Assembly (NCBI RefSeq): GCF_003008575.1
Contig: NZ_CP027667.1
Span: 1,802,501 to 1,866,500 of the forward strand
DNA length: 64,000 nt
Origin: Melaminivora suipulveris
GTDB lineage: Bacteria; Pseudomonadota; Gammaproteobacteria; Burkholderiales; Burkholderiaceae_C
Direction: 5' to 3'
Shown here one piece after another: positions 39,858 through 48,874 of this stretch. Under the pieces are notes generated by a model, which worked only from the letters and a program-made list of their open reading frames with translations, searched no databases and had not been told where the DNA came from. The translations under genes were made by a program, and so were the position numbers. Positions within the stretch are counted from its first letter, which is position 1, and the number at the start of each line of letters is the position of its first letter.

Positions 39858-40169
39858 TTACGACACGGTGGCCGTGTCGGTACGCGTCTCGCCCTTGTTG
39901 TCCTTCCAGGTCACGCTGATCTTGTCGCCAGCCTTGGCGCCCTTGACCACGAACTGCAGGAAGGGGTTCTTGGAAACCGCCGGGCCCCACTCGCAGGAAA
40001 ACACTTCCTTGTCGTTGAGCTTGGCGGTCACTTCCTGAATGTGCCAGGCCGGCACCAGCTTGCCGGACGCGTCCTTGCGCTGGCCGGATTCCATCTCGTG
40101 GCTCATGAGCACGCGCACGGTGGTCTTGTCGCCCTGCGCCTGGGCGCGGATGCGCATCGGATCTGCCAT
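39858..40169 (-). CDS. soxZ: Sulfur carrier partner SoxZ
   Basis: 103 residues, normal size, without a signal peptide (it is co-exported with SoxY). Family segments: VRVLMSHEMESGQRKDASGK, PAWHIQEVTAKLNDKEVFSC and WGPAVSKNPFLQFVVKGAKA. SoxZ binds SoxY to form the carrier on which sulfur intermediates ride. It is followed by soxA after about 90 bases. Confidence 0.96.
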   Translation of the reverse strand: MADPMRIRAQAQGDKTTVRVLMSHEMESGQRKDASGKLVPAWHIQEVTAKLNDKEVFSCEWGPAVSKNPFLQFVVKGAKAGDKISVTWKDNKGETRTDTATVS

Positions 40170-40225
40170 GTCTTTTCTCCTGATCTTTGAAAACGTGTGG
40201 TCGTCGTTCGGGTGCAGAGAGCTAC

Positions 40226-40684
40226 TTAGCCGCCGCAGCCGCCCAGCGTGACCTTGACTTCCTTCTTGGCGTAGTGCGCCTTGCCGTCGCCGGTGATGGC
40301 CACGGCGTAGACGTCGGACGACTCGCCCATCTTGGTGCGCGTGGCAAAGCTCGGCTCCACCTCGGGCGTGACCTTGAAGGTGGCGACCAGCGCATTCGGG
40401 TTCTTCTCGACCAGCAGGACGAGCTGCTTGACGTCGGGCAGCGTGCTGGCGATGGCCAGCGGCACCACGGCGCCGTTCTCGGCGATGTCGGGGGCCGTCA
40501 GGCTCACGGCATCGCTGGCCTGCGGCGCGCCGCTTGCGCCCAGGGCCTTGAGCGCGTCGTTCAGGTTCTTGGCCTCGAAGGCGCCCTTGTTGAAAGCCAG
40601 CGCGTACTGGGGGAACAGGCCCGTGCCGGCCAGCAGACCGGCCACCACGGCGCCCTGCTTGAGAGTATGTCTGCGTGTTTGCAT
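40226..40684 (-). CDS. soxY: Thiosulfate-carrier protein SoxY
   Basis: 152 residues. A Tat signal (MQTRRHTLKQGAVVAGLLAG) exports the SoxYZ pair. The mature protein ends in the flexible VKVTLGGCGG arm, whose cysteine carries the sulfur intermediates through the cycle. ATG 40684 is chosen because it starts the Tat signal. soxZ follows 56 bases downstream; soxD is 54 bases upstream. Confidence 0.96.
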   Translation of the reverse strand: MQTRRHTLKQGAVVAGLLAGTGLFPQYALAFNKGAFEAKNLNDALKALGASGAPQASDAVSLTAPDIAENGAVVPLAIASTLPDVKQLVLLVEKNPNALVATFKVTPEVEPSFATRTKMGESSDVYAVAITGDGKAHYAKKEVKVTLGGCGG

Positions 40685-40738
40685 GGGATGGTTTCTCCTT
40701 ACAGATGAAGCGTGTGAATGCATGTGCGGGGCATGACT

Positions 40739-41824
40739 TTACTTGGGCGCCCCGTCCGCCAGCCAGGCCGCCATGGCCTTGGTATCTTCCTCCGGCAGCT
40801 CCTGCGGCGGCATGGGGGTTTCGCCCCACACGCCCGAGCCGCCGGATTTGATCTTGGATTGCAGGTAATCCACCTTGCCGGGGTACTTCTTGGCGATGTC
40901 GACAAAGCCGGGGCCGACCAGCTTGCCATCCATGTTGTGGCAGGCGGTGCAGGCGTATTTTTGCGTCAATGCGATGGCCGCGGCGTGCGGGCCGCCCTTG
41001 CTCGCATTGCCCACCACCTTGACCGGGCCGGCGGCTGCGCCCAGCGGGCCTTCAGCCTGCGTGGTGTCCGAGCCGCGCTGCGGGCCAACGGTGCGGTTTT
41101 GCTCGCGCAGGTTGCCATGGTTGTTGCGCGCGTGCTCGGGCAGGCGCGAGGTGATGGTCGGCTCAGGCCCGCAGTTGCTCATGCAGGCCTTGGCCTGCAC
41201 GTCGGGTTTGGCCTGCGAATCCTTGAAGTCCTTGCCCGGCCACAGCGCGTGCGCGGTGGTCATGCCGTCCCTGTTCGGCATCTTCTTTTGCACCTCGGCG
41301 ATGTTCTTGTCCGAGAGCGTGAAGTCCTCGGGCACGACGTGCGCCAGATTCAGCAAAAAGGCGGTGACGGCGTAGACCTCGTCCACCTTGAGCGACTTGG
41401 GTTTGTCCCAGGGCATGGCGCGGTGGATGTAATCCCACAGCGTGGACACCGTGGCCACCTTCATCATGCTGGTGCGGCCAGGATAGTCGGCGCGCTTGAG
41501 GGTGGCCACGCGGCCGGTCTTGACGTCCTCGGCGCTGGTGCCGCCCACCAGCGGCGTGAAGATGGAATTGGCCTCGCCGAAGAAGCCGTGGCAGGTGGCG
41601 CAGCGCGCCTCCCAGATGTCCTGGCCGGCGGACACGCTGCCGCTGCCGGGCGGCAGGCCCTTGAAATCCGGGCGCACGTCGATATCCCAGGCGGCGACCT
41701 CCTTGGGCGTGGCCGCGCGGCCGATGCCGGGGAATTTGTCCTGCGCCAGCGCGGGCGCGGCCAGGCACGCAGCGATCACCGCTGCGGTCACCGTTGCGAT
41801 CAGCGGATCACGAAACCTGGACAT
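40739..41824 (-). CDS. soxD: Dihaem cytochrome subunit SoxD of sulfane dehydrogenase
   Basis: 361 residues with a signal peptide ending APALAQ. Two haem c sites: RCATCHGFFGEA in the N-terminal domain and CTACHNMDGKLVGPG in the C-terminal domain, joined by a linker. It passes electrons from SoxC to the cytochrome pool. ATG 41824 overlaps the soxC end by 17 bases; a GTG at 41836 is an alternative. Confidence 0.93.
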   Translation of the reverse strand: MSRFRDPLIATVTAAVIAACLAAPALAQDKFPGIGRAATPKEVAAWDIDVRPDFKGLPPGSGSVSAGQDIWEARCATCHGFFGEANSIFTPLVGGTSAEDVKTGRVATLKRADYPGRTSMMKVATVSTLWDYIHRAMPWDKPKSLKVDEVYAVTAFLLNLAHVVPEDFTLSDKNIAEVQKKMPNRDGMTTAHALWPGKDFKDSQAKPDVQAKACMSNCGPEPTITSRLPEHARNNHGNLREQNRTVGPQRGSDTTQAEGPLGAAAGPVKVVGNASKGGPHAAAIALTQKYACTACHNMDGKLVGPGFVDIAKKYPGKVDYLQSKIKSGGSGVWGETPMPPQELPEEDTKAMAAWLADGAPK

Positions 41825-43193
41825 TCTTGACCTCACCGTTTTCCTGCACGAGCCATGTCTGGATGGCGTTGTTGTGATAGATCGAGCGCGTGCCGCGCAC
41901 CTCGCGCAGCTGGCGCATGCTGGGCTGCACGTAGCCGGTCTCGTCGGTGGCGCGGCTCATGAGCATGGTCGCCTTGCCGTCCCAGACCCAGTCGATGTTG
42001 AAGCGCGTGAGGCACCGGTCCATGACCGGCGTTTCCAGCCGCGCCGTGCGCCAGTTGCGCCCGCCGTCGGCGGACACATCCACCTGCCGGACCTTGCCGC
42101 GGCCCGACCAGGCCAGGCCGCTGATGCTGTAGAAACCCTTGTCCAGCAGCACCTGCCCGCCCGAGGGCGTGGTGATGACGCTCTTGCACTCCTGGATGCT
42201 GCTGTACTGGCGGTGCGTGCCGTCGGGCAACAGATCGACGTAGTGGATGGCTTCGTCCTTGGTCGCCCAGGGCTGGTCGCCCAGCTCGATGCGGCGCAGG
42301 TACTTGACCCAGCTCACGCCTTGCACGCCGGGCACGACCAGGCGCAACGGGTAACCGTTTTCCGGGCGCAGCATTTCGCCGTTCTGGCCGTAGGCGACCA
42401 GCACCTGGCCGCTGGTGACCAGGCTCATGGGGATGGTGCGCGTCATGGACGAGCCATCCGCGCCCTCGGCCAGCACGAACTTTCCGCCCTTGAGATCTGC
42501 GCCGGCCATCTCCAGCAGCGTGATGAGCGGCACGCCGGTGAACTCGCTGCACGACAGCATGCCGTGCGAGTACTGCACCGTGGGCACGGCGACGTTGCCC
42601 CACTCCATGCCGGTGTTGGCGCCGCACTCGATGAAGTGAAAGCGCGACACGCTGGGCAGGCGCATCAGCTCGTCCATGGTGAAGACCTTGGGCGTCTTGA
42701 CCATGCCGTTGAGCATCAGGCGGTGCTGCGCCGGATCGACGTCCCACCAGCCCTGGTGGTGCCGCTCGAAGTGCAACCCATTGGGCGTGACGATGCCGAA
42801 CAGCGATTGCAGCGGCGCGAACGACACCGAGGACTGGCTGGTTTGCGTCAGGCCGGGGCTGGGGCGGCGCTGCACGTTGGCTTCGTACTTGGACGGCATG
42901 CCATAGCCATCGGTCACCACCGGCTGGCCCAGGCCAGTGCTGTGCGCCGGCAGGTTCAGGATGGCCGGATCGCCTTCGCCCACGCTTTTGGCTCCCTGCG
43001 CCGCCGCTGCGGCGGCGCCGCCAGCGGCCGCGGCCGTGGCGAAGGCTTTGCGGATGAAGTCACGCCGGCCCTGCTTGCCCTCGGCAAAGACCGTGCGCAC
43101 ACCGGCGGCATCCAGAAAATTCTCGGGCGCCTTGCGCAGGCGCCCGCGCTCCATGCTGGCCGGAGCGGGCTGGGGCTGTATGTCCGTCATCAT
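41808..43193 (-). CDS. soxC: Molybdoprotein subunit SoxC of sulfane dehydrogenase
   Basis: 461 residues. A Tat motif GRRDFIRKAFATAAAAGGAA lies about 40 residues in. The sulfite-oxidase-like fold has the Mo-ligand cysteine in FHFIECGANTGMEWGN, and PENGYPLRLVVPGVQGVSWV and WSGRGKVRQVDVSADGGRNW follow. SoxCD removes six electrons from the SoxY-bound sulfane, so its presence predicts full oxidation of thiosulfate to sulfate without stored sulfur globules. It starts the sox core run; an AT-rich patch (about 43194-43230) is the likely promoter. Confidence 0.95.
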   Translation of the reverse strand: MMTDIQPQPAPASMERGRLRKAPENFLDAAGVRTVFAEGKQGRRDFIRKAFATAAAAGGAAAAAAQGAKSVGEGDPAILNLPAHSTGLGQPVVTDGYGMPSKYEANVQRRPSPGLTQTSQSSVSFAPLQSLFGIVTPNGLHFERHHQGWWDVDPAQHRLMLNGMVKTPKVFTMDELMRLPSVSRFHFIECGANTGMEWGNVAVPTVQYSHGMLSCSEFTGVPLITLLEMAGADLKGGKFVLAEGADGSSMTRTIPMSLVTSGQVLVAYGQNGEMLRPENGYPLRLVVPGVQGVSWVKYLRRIELGDQPWATKDEAIHYVDLLPDGTHRQYSSIQECKSVITTPSGGQVLLDKGFYSISGLAWSGRGKVRQVDVSADGGRNWRTARLETPVMDRCLTRFNIDWVWDGKATMLMSRATDETGYVQPSMRQLREVRGTRSIYHNNAIQTWLVQENGEVKNVQVS

Positions 43194-43321
43194 GCTCTAT
43201 TCGTTATATGCACAATGACTTATGTTACGCCCGACCGGCCTGCCTAGCGTCGGGGTTAATACGCAGGCCGCTGTCGCGAAGTCGACAGTGCGGGCGTTCC
43301 CAGGCGCCTCGGCAGGCGCGC

Positions 43322-43663
43322 TCAGGGGCCGAAGCGGTAGTGGTCGCGGTTGAGCACTGCGGAAATCGCCGTTACCTCTTCCGGGAACAGGCCCAGATTC
43401 ATCCGCGTATTGCAGCCCTCGACCATGCCGCGCAGCTTGCCTGCGGTGTCGATGGCGCCCTTGGGCCGGTAGATGGCCTTGCCGTCGTCGGCCCACTTCA
43501 TGGCGTGGCACTGGTTGCACTTGTGCTCGGCGATCAGCTGCTCGCCCAGCTTCAAGTCGGCATCCTTGAAGATCGCTGGCACCGGCGTCTGCGCCCAGGC
43601 ACCGGCGGCGGCCATCAGGGCGGGCAGCAGCAGGTGCTGCGGTCGAATGCGGAAAGCTGGCAT
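43322..43663 (-). CDS. Small monohaem cytochrome c of the sox cluster
   Basis: 113 residues. A signal peptide ends GAWAQ, and a single haem site CNQCHAMKWADDG follows. AAGGAGG precedes ATG 43663. It lies between the thioredoxin gene and soxC, in the same direction, so it is probably an electron acceptor or assembly partner of the sox system. I cannot give it a standard Sox letter. Confidence 0.85.
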   Translation of the reverse strand: MPAFRIRPQHLLLPALMAAAGAWAQTPVPAIFKDADLKLGEQLIAEHKCNQCHAMKWADDGKAIYRPKGAIDTAGKLRGMVEGCNTRMNLGLFPEEVTAISAVLNRDHYRFGP

Positions 43664-43696
43664 GGGAAACCTCCTTGCAGGACTTGTCACGGTGCG

Positions 43697-44197
43697 TTAT
43701 GCCCCGGCAGCGACGGCCTTGCGCGCCTGCTCCAGGCGGCGCTCCAGATAGCCGTGATAGAAATCTGGCGATCCACCCACCAGCCGGTCGGCCACCTCGG
43801 CGCCGCCCCGGCCGAAGAACAGCACCGTGGGCGCCACCTTGACGTCCCAGGCGCGCACCAGCTCGTCGTGCGTCGCGCGCGCGCCCTGCAGCGAGCGCGT
43901 GGCCTGCTGGCTGCGCATGTCCACCTGCACCACCGGCAGGCCTTCATCGGCGTGCATGGGAGCCAGATAGTTGCCCCGCACTTCCTCGCACCACGGGCAG
44001 CGGTGCAGGCTGACCATGACCAGCAGCGGCTGGCCCTTGGCCAGCGCGCGCGCCAGCTCGTCGGGCAACGATGCCGACAGCGGCAACGTCTTGCCCGCAG
44101 CCAGCGCCGGCAGGCCGGCGCCGCCCAGCAGCGCGCCCAGCGCCAGCGCGCTCCACTGGCGCCGGCGCAGGCCGGGCTCGCGCTCAGCAGCGCTCAT
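43697..44197 (-). CDS. Periplasmic thioredoxin-like protein (SoxW/SoxS type)
   Basis: 166 residues. A signal-like hydrophobic segment (RQWSALALGALLGGAGLPAL) precedes a thioredoxin fold with CPWC in LVMVSLHRCPWCEEVRGNYL, and WDVKVAPTVLFFGRGG supplies the cis-proline loop. In sox clusters such proteins keep the SoxY cysteine reduced and active. The start overlaps the stop of the metallohydrolase gene (ATGA). Confidence 0.86.
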   Translation of the reverse strand: MSAAEREPGLRRRQWSALALGALLGGAGLPALAAGKTLPLSASLPDELARALAKGQPLLVMVSLHRCPWCEEVRGNYLAPMHADEGLPVVQVDMRSQQATRSLQGARATHDELVRAWDVKVAPTVLFFGRGGAEVADRLVGGSPDFYHGYLERRLEQARKAVAAGA

Positions 44198-45168
44198 GGC
44201 GACTCGTGCTCCATCAGCAAATAGGTGTTGTAGGCGTTCATGCGGTTGGCGGCGGCGAACAGCGGCAGGTGCTCGAACTGGCTCCAGTCCGTGGCCTTGT
44301 AGGCCTCGTCGAAGGGCGTCATGTCGCGCGCCGCCTCGCCCATGGCCTTGCGCAGATAGATCAGATAGTCGCGCGTGAGCTGTATGTCCTTGCGCGCCTC
44401 GGTGGACACCGGTCCGTGGCCGGGCACGATGACCTCGGCGTCGAACTGCAGCAGCTTGTCCAGCGACAGGATCCAGTTGCGGCTGTCGGCTTGGCCGACG
44501 AAGGGGATGCGGCTGCGAAACACCAGATCACCGGCATACAGCGCCTTGGCGCGCGGCACGTGTACCACCAGGTCCTCGGGTGTGTGCGCCGCACCCACCG
44601 GCTGCAGCACCAGCCGGGTGTCGCCCACGGTCAGCTCCTCGCGCGCCTTGAGCCAGCGCGTGGCTGGCACCAGACGCGTCTTGTCGTCGATCCACGGCGC
44701 CAGCTCATCGCGCGAGGCCTGCAGGCGCAGCCGTGCCGTGTCCGAGAACAGATATTCGCGCGCGCCTTCGTGGGCAATGATTTGCGCGCCGGCCTTCTCG
44801 AAGACCTGCAGGCCGTAGATGTGGTCGGCGTGGTAGTGCGTCAGCACCACGTGCGAAACCTTCCTGGGCGTGACCTTGGCGATCTCTGCCAGAAGCCGCT
44901 CGGCCAGCTTGGGCGAGCCCAGCGCGTCGACCACCACGACCGAGTCGGAAGTGACGATGAAGCCGGCGTTGGAGATGAAATTCTGGTTGTCCTTGGAGCC
45001 CAGTTCGGACAGGCCCTGCACATACCAGCAGCCGGGCGCGGCCTCCTGCGCGCGCATGGCCGGCTCGGCGGCTTGGGCCGCTGCGGCCCAGCCCAGGCCC
45101 AGCCCGGCGCTGCCGGCCAGCGCGGCGCTGCGCAGGAAAAATTGACGCCGATCAAGTGCACGCTGCAT
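44194..45168 (-). CDS. Periplasmic metallo-beta-lactamase-fold hydrolase (SoxH-like)
   Basis: 324 residues. A Tat motif DRRQFFLRSAALAGSAGLGL starts it. The metal motif VVLTHYHADHIYGL is intact, with further ligands in VGAAHTPEDLVVHVP, YAGDLVFR and VIVPGHGPVS. It belongs with SoxH and the quinoprotein-relay zinc hydrolases, whose substrate is unclear. ATG 45168 lies after AGGGGG; a GTG at 45174 is possible. It starts the minus-strand sox run and diverges from the YeeE-type transporter across a short AT-rich promoter patch. Confidence 0.87.
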   Translation of the reverse strand: MQRALDRRQFFLRSAALAGSAGLGLGWAAAAQAAEPAMRAQEAAPGCWYVQGLSELGSKDNQNFISNAGFIVTSDSVVVVDALGSPKLAERLLAEIAKVTPRKVSHVVLTHYHADHIYGLQVFEKAGAQIIAHEGAREYLFSDTARLRLQASRDELAPWIDDKTRLVPATRWLKAREELTVGDTRLVLQPVGAAHTPEDLVVHVPRAKALYAGDLVFRSRIPFVGQADSRNWILSLDKLLQFDAEVIVPGHGPVSTEARKDIQLTRDYLIYLRKAMGEAARDMTPFDEAYKATDWSQFEHLPLFAAANRMNAYNTYLLMEHESP

Positions 45169-45212
45169 TTCCACCCCCTATTTATAAGCAAACGCTAAAG
45201 TAATTATCTGGA

Positions 45213-46325
45213 ATGACCCCCGACCTGACAACCATCGTCGAGCTGCGCGGCACCACTGCGGTCCTGGCCGCTGGCGGCGCCGCCATCGGCCTGCTGTTCG
45301 GCATCGTTGCCCAGCGCTCGCGCTTTTGCCTGCGCGCGGCCGTCATCGACGTCTGGCGCGGGCGCTTTGGCGAGCGCCTGGGCGTCTGGCTGCTGGCCTT
45401 TGCCACTGCCGTGGTCGCCGTGCAGGCCCTGATGCTGATCGGCTGGCTGGATGTGGGCAGCGCCCGGCAAGTGGCGAATAGGGGCAGCCTGTCCGGGGCG
45501 CTGGTCGGCGGCGCGCTGTTCGGCATCGGCATGATCATGACGCGCGGCTGCGCCAGCCGGCTGCTGATCCTGTCGGCCAACGGCAACCTGCGCGCCCTGC
45601 TGTCGGGCCTGGTATTCGCGGTGACGGCGCAGGCGGCGCTGTCGGGCGTGCTGGAGCCCTGGCGCACCGAAGTCGCCAGCTGGTGGCTGGTCGATGGCGG
45701 CAGCGCGCGCAGCCTGCTGGCCCGGCTGGGACTGGGCAACGGCGGCGGCCTGGCCGTCGGTCTGCTCTGGCTGGCGGGCGGAGTCTGGTTCTCGCTGCGT
45801 GCGCGCAACCGGCCGTGGCTGTGGGTGGGCGGCATTGGCACCGGCCTGGCTGTGGCGTTGGCGTGGTGGTTCACCTACGCGGTATCAGCGGCCAGCTTCG
45901 ACCCGGTGGCCGTCAATGGCCTGACTTTCAGCGGCCCCTCGGCGCAGTGGCTGATGCGCGTGCTGCACAGCCCCGCGCCGCCATTGGACTTCGACGCCGC
46001 CATGCTGCCGGCCGTGTTTGCCGGCTCGGCCCTGGGCGCTCTGGTGCGCCGCGAATTCAGGATCGAAGGCTTTCACAACGGCCTGACCATGCTGCGTTAC
46101 ATCGCCGGCGCCGTCGCCATGGGCTTTGGCAGCGTGCTGGCCGGCGGCTGCGCCGTGGGCGCCGGCATGACCGGCGGCGCCATCTTCTCGCTCACCGCCT
46201 GGCTGGCGCTGGTGGGCATGTGGCTGGGTGGCGGATTGATGGATCGCCTGCTGCCGGAAGCGGCGGCAGCGCCCGCACAGCCCGCTGCGTCGCACCTCGG
46301 CGGCGTGGCGCCAGCCACGGCCTGA
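45213..46325 (+). CDS. YeeE/YedE-family sulfur compound transporter (SoxT-like)
   Basis: 370 residues with about ten hydrophobic helices. The family cysteines are visible in AQRSRFCLRAAVIDVW, GIGMIMTRGCASRLL and GSVLAGGCAVGAGMTGG; in thiosulfate transporters of this fold such cysteines relay the substrate. In a sox island it is best read as SoxT, importing a sulfur compound for signalling or assimilation. It is the only plus-strand gene inside the island and converges on cytochrome c4. Confidence 0.88.
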   Translation: MTPDLTTIVELRGTTAVLAAGGAAIGLLFGIVAQRSRFCLRAAVIDVWRGRFGERLGVWLLAFATAVVAVQALMLIGWLDVGSARQVANRGSLSGALVGGALFGIGMIMTRGCASRLLILSANGNLRALLSGLVFAVTAQAALSGVLEPWRTEVASWWLVDGGSARSLLARLGLGNGGGLAVGLLWLAGGVWFSLRARNRPWLWVGGIGTGLAVALAWWFTYAVSAASFDPVAVNGLTFSGPSAQWLMRVLHSPAPPLDFDAAMLPAVFAGSALGALVRREFRIEGFHNGLTMLRYIAGAVAMGFGSVLAGGCAVGAGMTGGAIFSLTAWLALVGMWLGGGLMDRLLPEAAAAPAQPAASHLGGVAPATA

Positions 46326-46343
46326 CGCCGGCGGGCGCAGCGG

Positions 46344-46955
46344 CTACTTGCCGCTCAGGTATTCGGACACCGCCGCCATTTCCAGCGGCGTCATCTTCTC
46401 CGCCACCGTGTGCATCACCGCGTTGTCGTTGGTGCGTTCGCGCTTGTTGAACAGCTTGAGCTGGCTCTCCAGATAGGCCGCGTGCTGGCCCGCCAGGCGC
46501 GGCAGGCTGTCGCTGCCGGCGCCCTGCTTGCCATGGCAGGTGGCGCAGGCCGGCACGCCGCTGAAGCGGTTGCCCTGGTGGTAGAGGTACTGGCCGACCG
46601 CCGCCAGCGGCGCGTCCTTGGGCGCTTCCTGGTGCGGCGGGCGGCTGGCGTAGAACTGGCCCAGCGCGCGCATGTCCTCGGGCGTCAGATTGGTCACCAT
46701 GCTGGCCATGGCCGTGCTCTTGCGCGCGCCGCTCTTGAACTGCTCCAGCTGCTTGGCGATGTAGTCGGCGTTTTGCGCCGCCAGGCGCGGAAACACCTCG
46801 CTGGCCGATTCACCGTCCGCGCCGTGGCACAGAAAGCACGAGCCGCCGATGATCTTGCGCGCGCGCGCCTGCGCTGCTTCGTCGGCCAGTGCCAGTCCAG
46901 CGGCCATCGCGCCGGCGGCAAGCATCGCAATGGCGGACCAGTGCCTCATTCGCAT
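46344..46955 (-). CDS. Dihaem cytochrome c4
   Basis: 203 residues. Two similar domains, each with one haem: GSCFLCHGADGESAS and PACATCHGKQGAGSD, with repeated FPRLAAQNADYIAKQLEQF and LPRLAGQHAAYLESQLKLF segments. The signal peptide ends GLALAD. It would carry electrons from the sulfur-oxidising enzymes to the terminal oxidase. A terminator separates it from fccB upstream, so it probably has its own promoter. Confidence 0.92.
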   Translation of the reverse strand: MRMRHWSAIAMLAAGAMAAGLALADEAAQARARKIIGGSCFLCHGADGESASEVFPRLAAQNADYIAKQLEQFKSGARKSTAMASMVTNLTPEDMRALGQFYASRPPHQEAPKDAPLAAVGQYLYHQGNRFSGVPACATCHGKQGAGSDSLPRLAGQHAAYLESQLKLFNKRERTNDNAVMHTVAEKMTPLEMAAVSEYLSGK

Positions 46956-46992
46956 GGCTCTACCTACCCTTCTCGGTTCTATCGTTCGTTCA

Positions 46993-47017
46993 GCAAAGAA
47001 AAGGGGCCATCGGCCCC
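46993..47017 (-). terminator. Rho-independent terminator after fccB
   Basis: On the minus strand GGGGCC-GAT-GGCCCC is followed by TTTTCTTT. It lies 38 bases beyond the fccB stop and ends the regulator-side block before cytochrome c4. Confidence 0.85.
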
Positions 47018-47054
47018 AGGATCAAAAGCGGGCGGCAGCCGCCGCCCCGCACCC

Positions 47055-48359
47055 TCACATCAGCGAATCGGCCCAGATGTTGTGCGCCCAGGCCATGGCG
47101 TAGCGGCCTTCCAGCTCGCTGGCCGCGGCCGAAACGCCACCCGATCCGGCCACCGGCAGCATGGTCTTTTTCTCGGCGTCGTAGCGATGCACGCTGGCCA
47201 CGTGCACCACGTCGGTGTCGCTCACGAAGCTGTAGCAGGTGTTGTTGTAGATCGGCAGACTGCCCGGCTCGCGGCCCGACAGCAGCGCGACGATGGCGGC
47301 CGCCGCCACCTTGCCGTGCTGGTTGGCCATGTGGCCGGACTTGGGCATTTGCGGCGCGATCTGCAGCGCATCGCCCAGCACGTGCACGTTCTTGGCGGCG
47401 ATGGATTCCATGGTCAGCCAGTCCACCTCGCACCAGCGCTTGTTGGCCGTCGTCAGACCGGCGTTGTGGGCGATGTCGCCGGCGCGCTGCGGCGGCACGA
47501 TGTTGACCACGCTGGCCTTGACGTCGTCGTTGAAGTCGAACTTGAGCGTGTTGGTCGCCGCGTCGACGTCGATGGTGGTGTGCTTGGGGCGGTACTCGAT
47601 GATGCCCGCGTAGCGCTCGGCCCAGGCCTTCTTGAACAGCGGTCCTTTGGAAGTCACGTCGTCGTTGGCGTCCAGGATCAGCACCTTGGAGCGCGGCTTG
47701 GCGGTCTTGAAATAGTGCGCCACCTGGCAGGCACGCTCGTACGGGCCGGGCGGGCAGCGGTAGGGCGCCAGCGGAATGGACAACGCGTACACGCCGCCAT
47801 CGGGCATGGCTTCGAGCTGGCGGCGCAGCGCCACCGTCTGCGCGCCGGCCTTCCAGGAGTGCAGCACCTTGTCCTGCGCGCCGGGCTTTTTCATGCCGGG
47901 CAGGGCATCCCACATGAAGTCCACGCCGGGCGAAACCACCAGCCGGTCGTAGGGCAGCACGCTGCCGCCAGCCAGGCGCACCTGGCGCTTGTCCACGTCG
48001 ATGGCGGCGGCGCGGTCGCGCACGATCTTCACGCCGTGGCGCTTGGCCAGGTTGTCATAGGACACCGTGACATCGGCGATCTGCTTGCTGCCGCCCAGCA
48101 CCAGGTTGGAGATCGGGCAGGAGATGAAATTCTCACCCGGCTCGACCAGCGTGACGTCCACGGCACCGTCGGACCACATGCGGATGTACTTGGCCGCGGT
48201 GGCCCCGCCATAGCCGCCCCCGATGACCACCACCTTGCCTTTTGCCCCGCTGCCGGAAGAAGCGGTGGAGGCGCAGCCGGCGGTCAGCGCCAGCGCCCCG
48301 GCGGCCGATGCGGCCGATGCGGCCGAGCCGGCGCGGATGAATTGACGACGATCCATCAT
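47055..48359 (-). CDS. fccB: Flavocytochrome c sulfide dehydrogenase flavoprotein subunit (FccB/SoxF)
   Basis: 434 residues. A Tat motif DRRQFIRAGS and a possible lipobox (LTAGC) open it. The FAD motif VVVIGGGYGGATAAKYIRMW follows; redox cysteines are expected in FISCPISNLVLGG and in the C-terminal half (NTCYSFVSD). The protein oxidises sulfide in the periplasm and passes electrons to its cytochrome partner. That partner is encoded directly upstream (19-base gap). Confidence 0.93.
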   Translation of the reverse strand: MMDRRQFIRAGSAASAASAAGALALTAGCASTASSGSGAKGKVVVIGGGYGGATAAKYIRMWSDGAVDVTLVEPGENFISCPISNLVLGGSKQIADVTVSYDNLAKRHGVKIVRDRAAAIDVDKRQVRLAGGSVLPYDRLVVSPGVDFMWDALPGMKKPGAQDKVLHSWKAGAQTVALRRQLEAMPDGGVYALSIPLAPYRCPPGPYERACQVAHYFKTAKPRSKVLILDANDDVTSKGPLFKKAWAERYAGIIEYRPKHTTIDVDAATNTLKFDFNDDVKASVVNIVPPQRAGDIAHNAGLTTANKRWCEVDWLTMESIAAKNVHVLGDALQIAPQMPKSGHMANQHGKVAAAAIVALLSGREPGSLPIYNNTCYSFVSDTDVVHVASVHRYDAEKKTMLPVAGSGGVSAAASELEGRYAMAWAHNIWADSLM

Positions 48360-48378
48360 GGTTGTGCTCCTCGTTTAT

Positions 48379-48690
48379 TTATTTCTTCTGCGCGGCGAAC
48401 CAGCCGGCGATGGCGTCGAGCTGCTCGTCGGTATAGCCCTTGCTGAGCTGGTGCATGATGGTCGCGGGCTTGGCGCCGCTCTTGAAGTCCTTGAGCTTCT
48501 TGACCATGTCGTCCTTATTGGCGCCGGCCAGCGGCTCGTTGCCCGGCTGCGCGCGCCCGGCCGTGCCGTGGCAGTTGGCGCAGGCCGCCGCCCAGCTGCG
48601 CACCTGCAGCGGATCGACCTGCTGGGCCGAAGCACCCACCGACACGGCCAGCAGTCCGGCGGCCAGGGTGGAGAAAACGAGATTTTTCAT
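48379..48690 (-). CDS. fccA: Monohaem cytochrome c, likely FccA/SoxE-type partner of FccB
   Basis: 103 residues. A signal peptide ends VGASAQ, and the haem site CANCHGTAGRAQPGN is followed by a methionine candidate in TIMHQLSKGYTDEQLDAIAG. It is shorter than dihaem FccA but takes the same position before fccB. An AT-rich patch with TTATATAAGC (minus strand, about 48797-48806) is the likely promoter region. Confidence 0.85.
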   Translation of the reverse strand: MKNLVFSTLAAGLLAVSVGASAQQVDPLQVRSWAAACANCHGTAGRAQPGNEPLAGANKDDMVKKLKDFKSGAKPATIMHQLSKGYTDEQLDAIAGWFAAQKK

Positions 48691-48874
48691 CGAGAGCCTC
48701 CTGTGTAGTTCGTGCGGCCGCGATCTTGCCAGCCCGACAGGCACGGCGCGCCGCCGGCCTGTGGTTTTTGCTGCAGAAAACGCTTTATCGCCCGCTGCTT
48801 ATATAACCGGATTCATCATAGGACCGCCGTCCGGCGCCCGGCACTGGGGACTTACCCGCAACGGTAGGGCACGC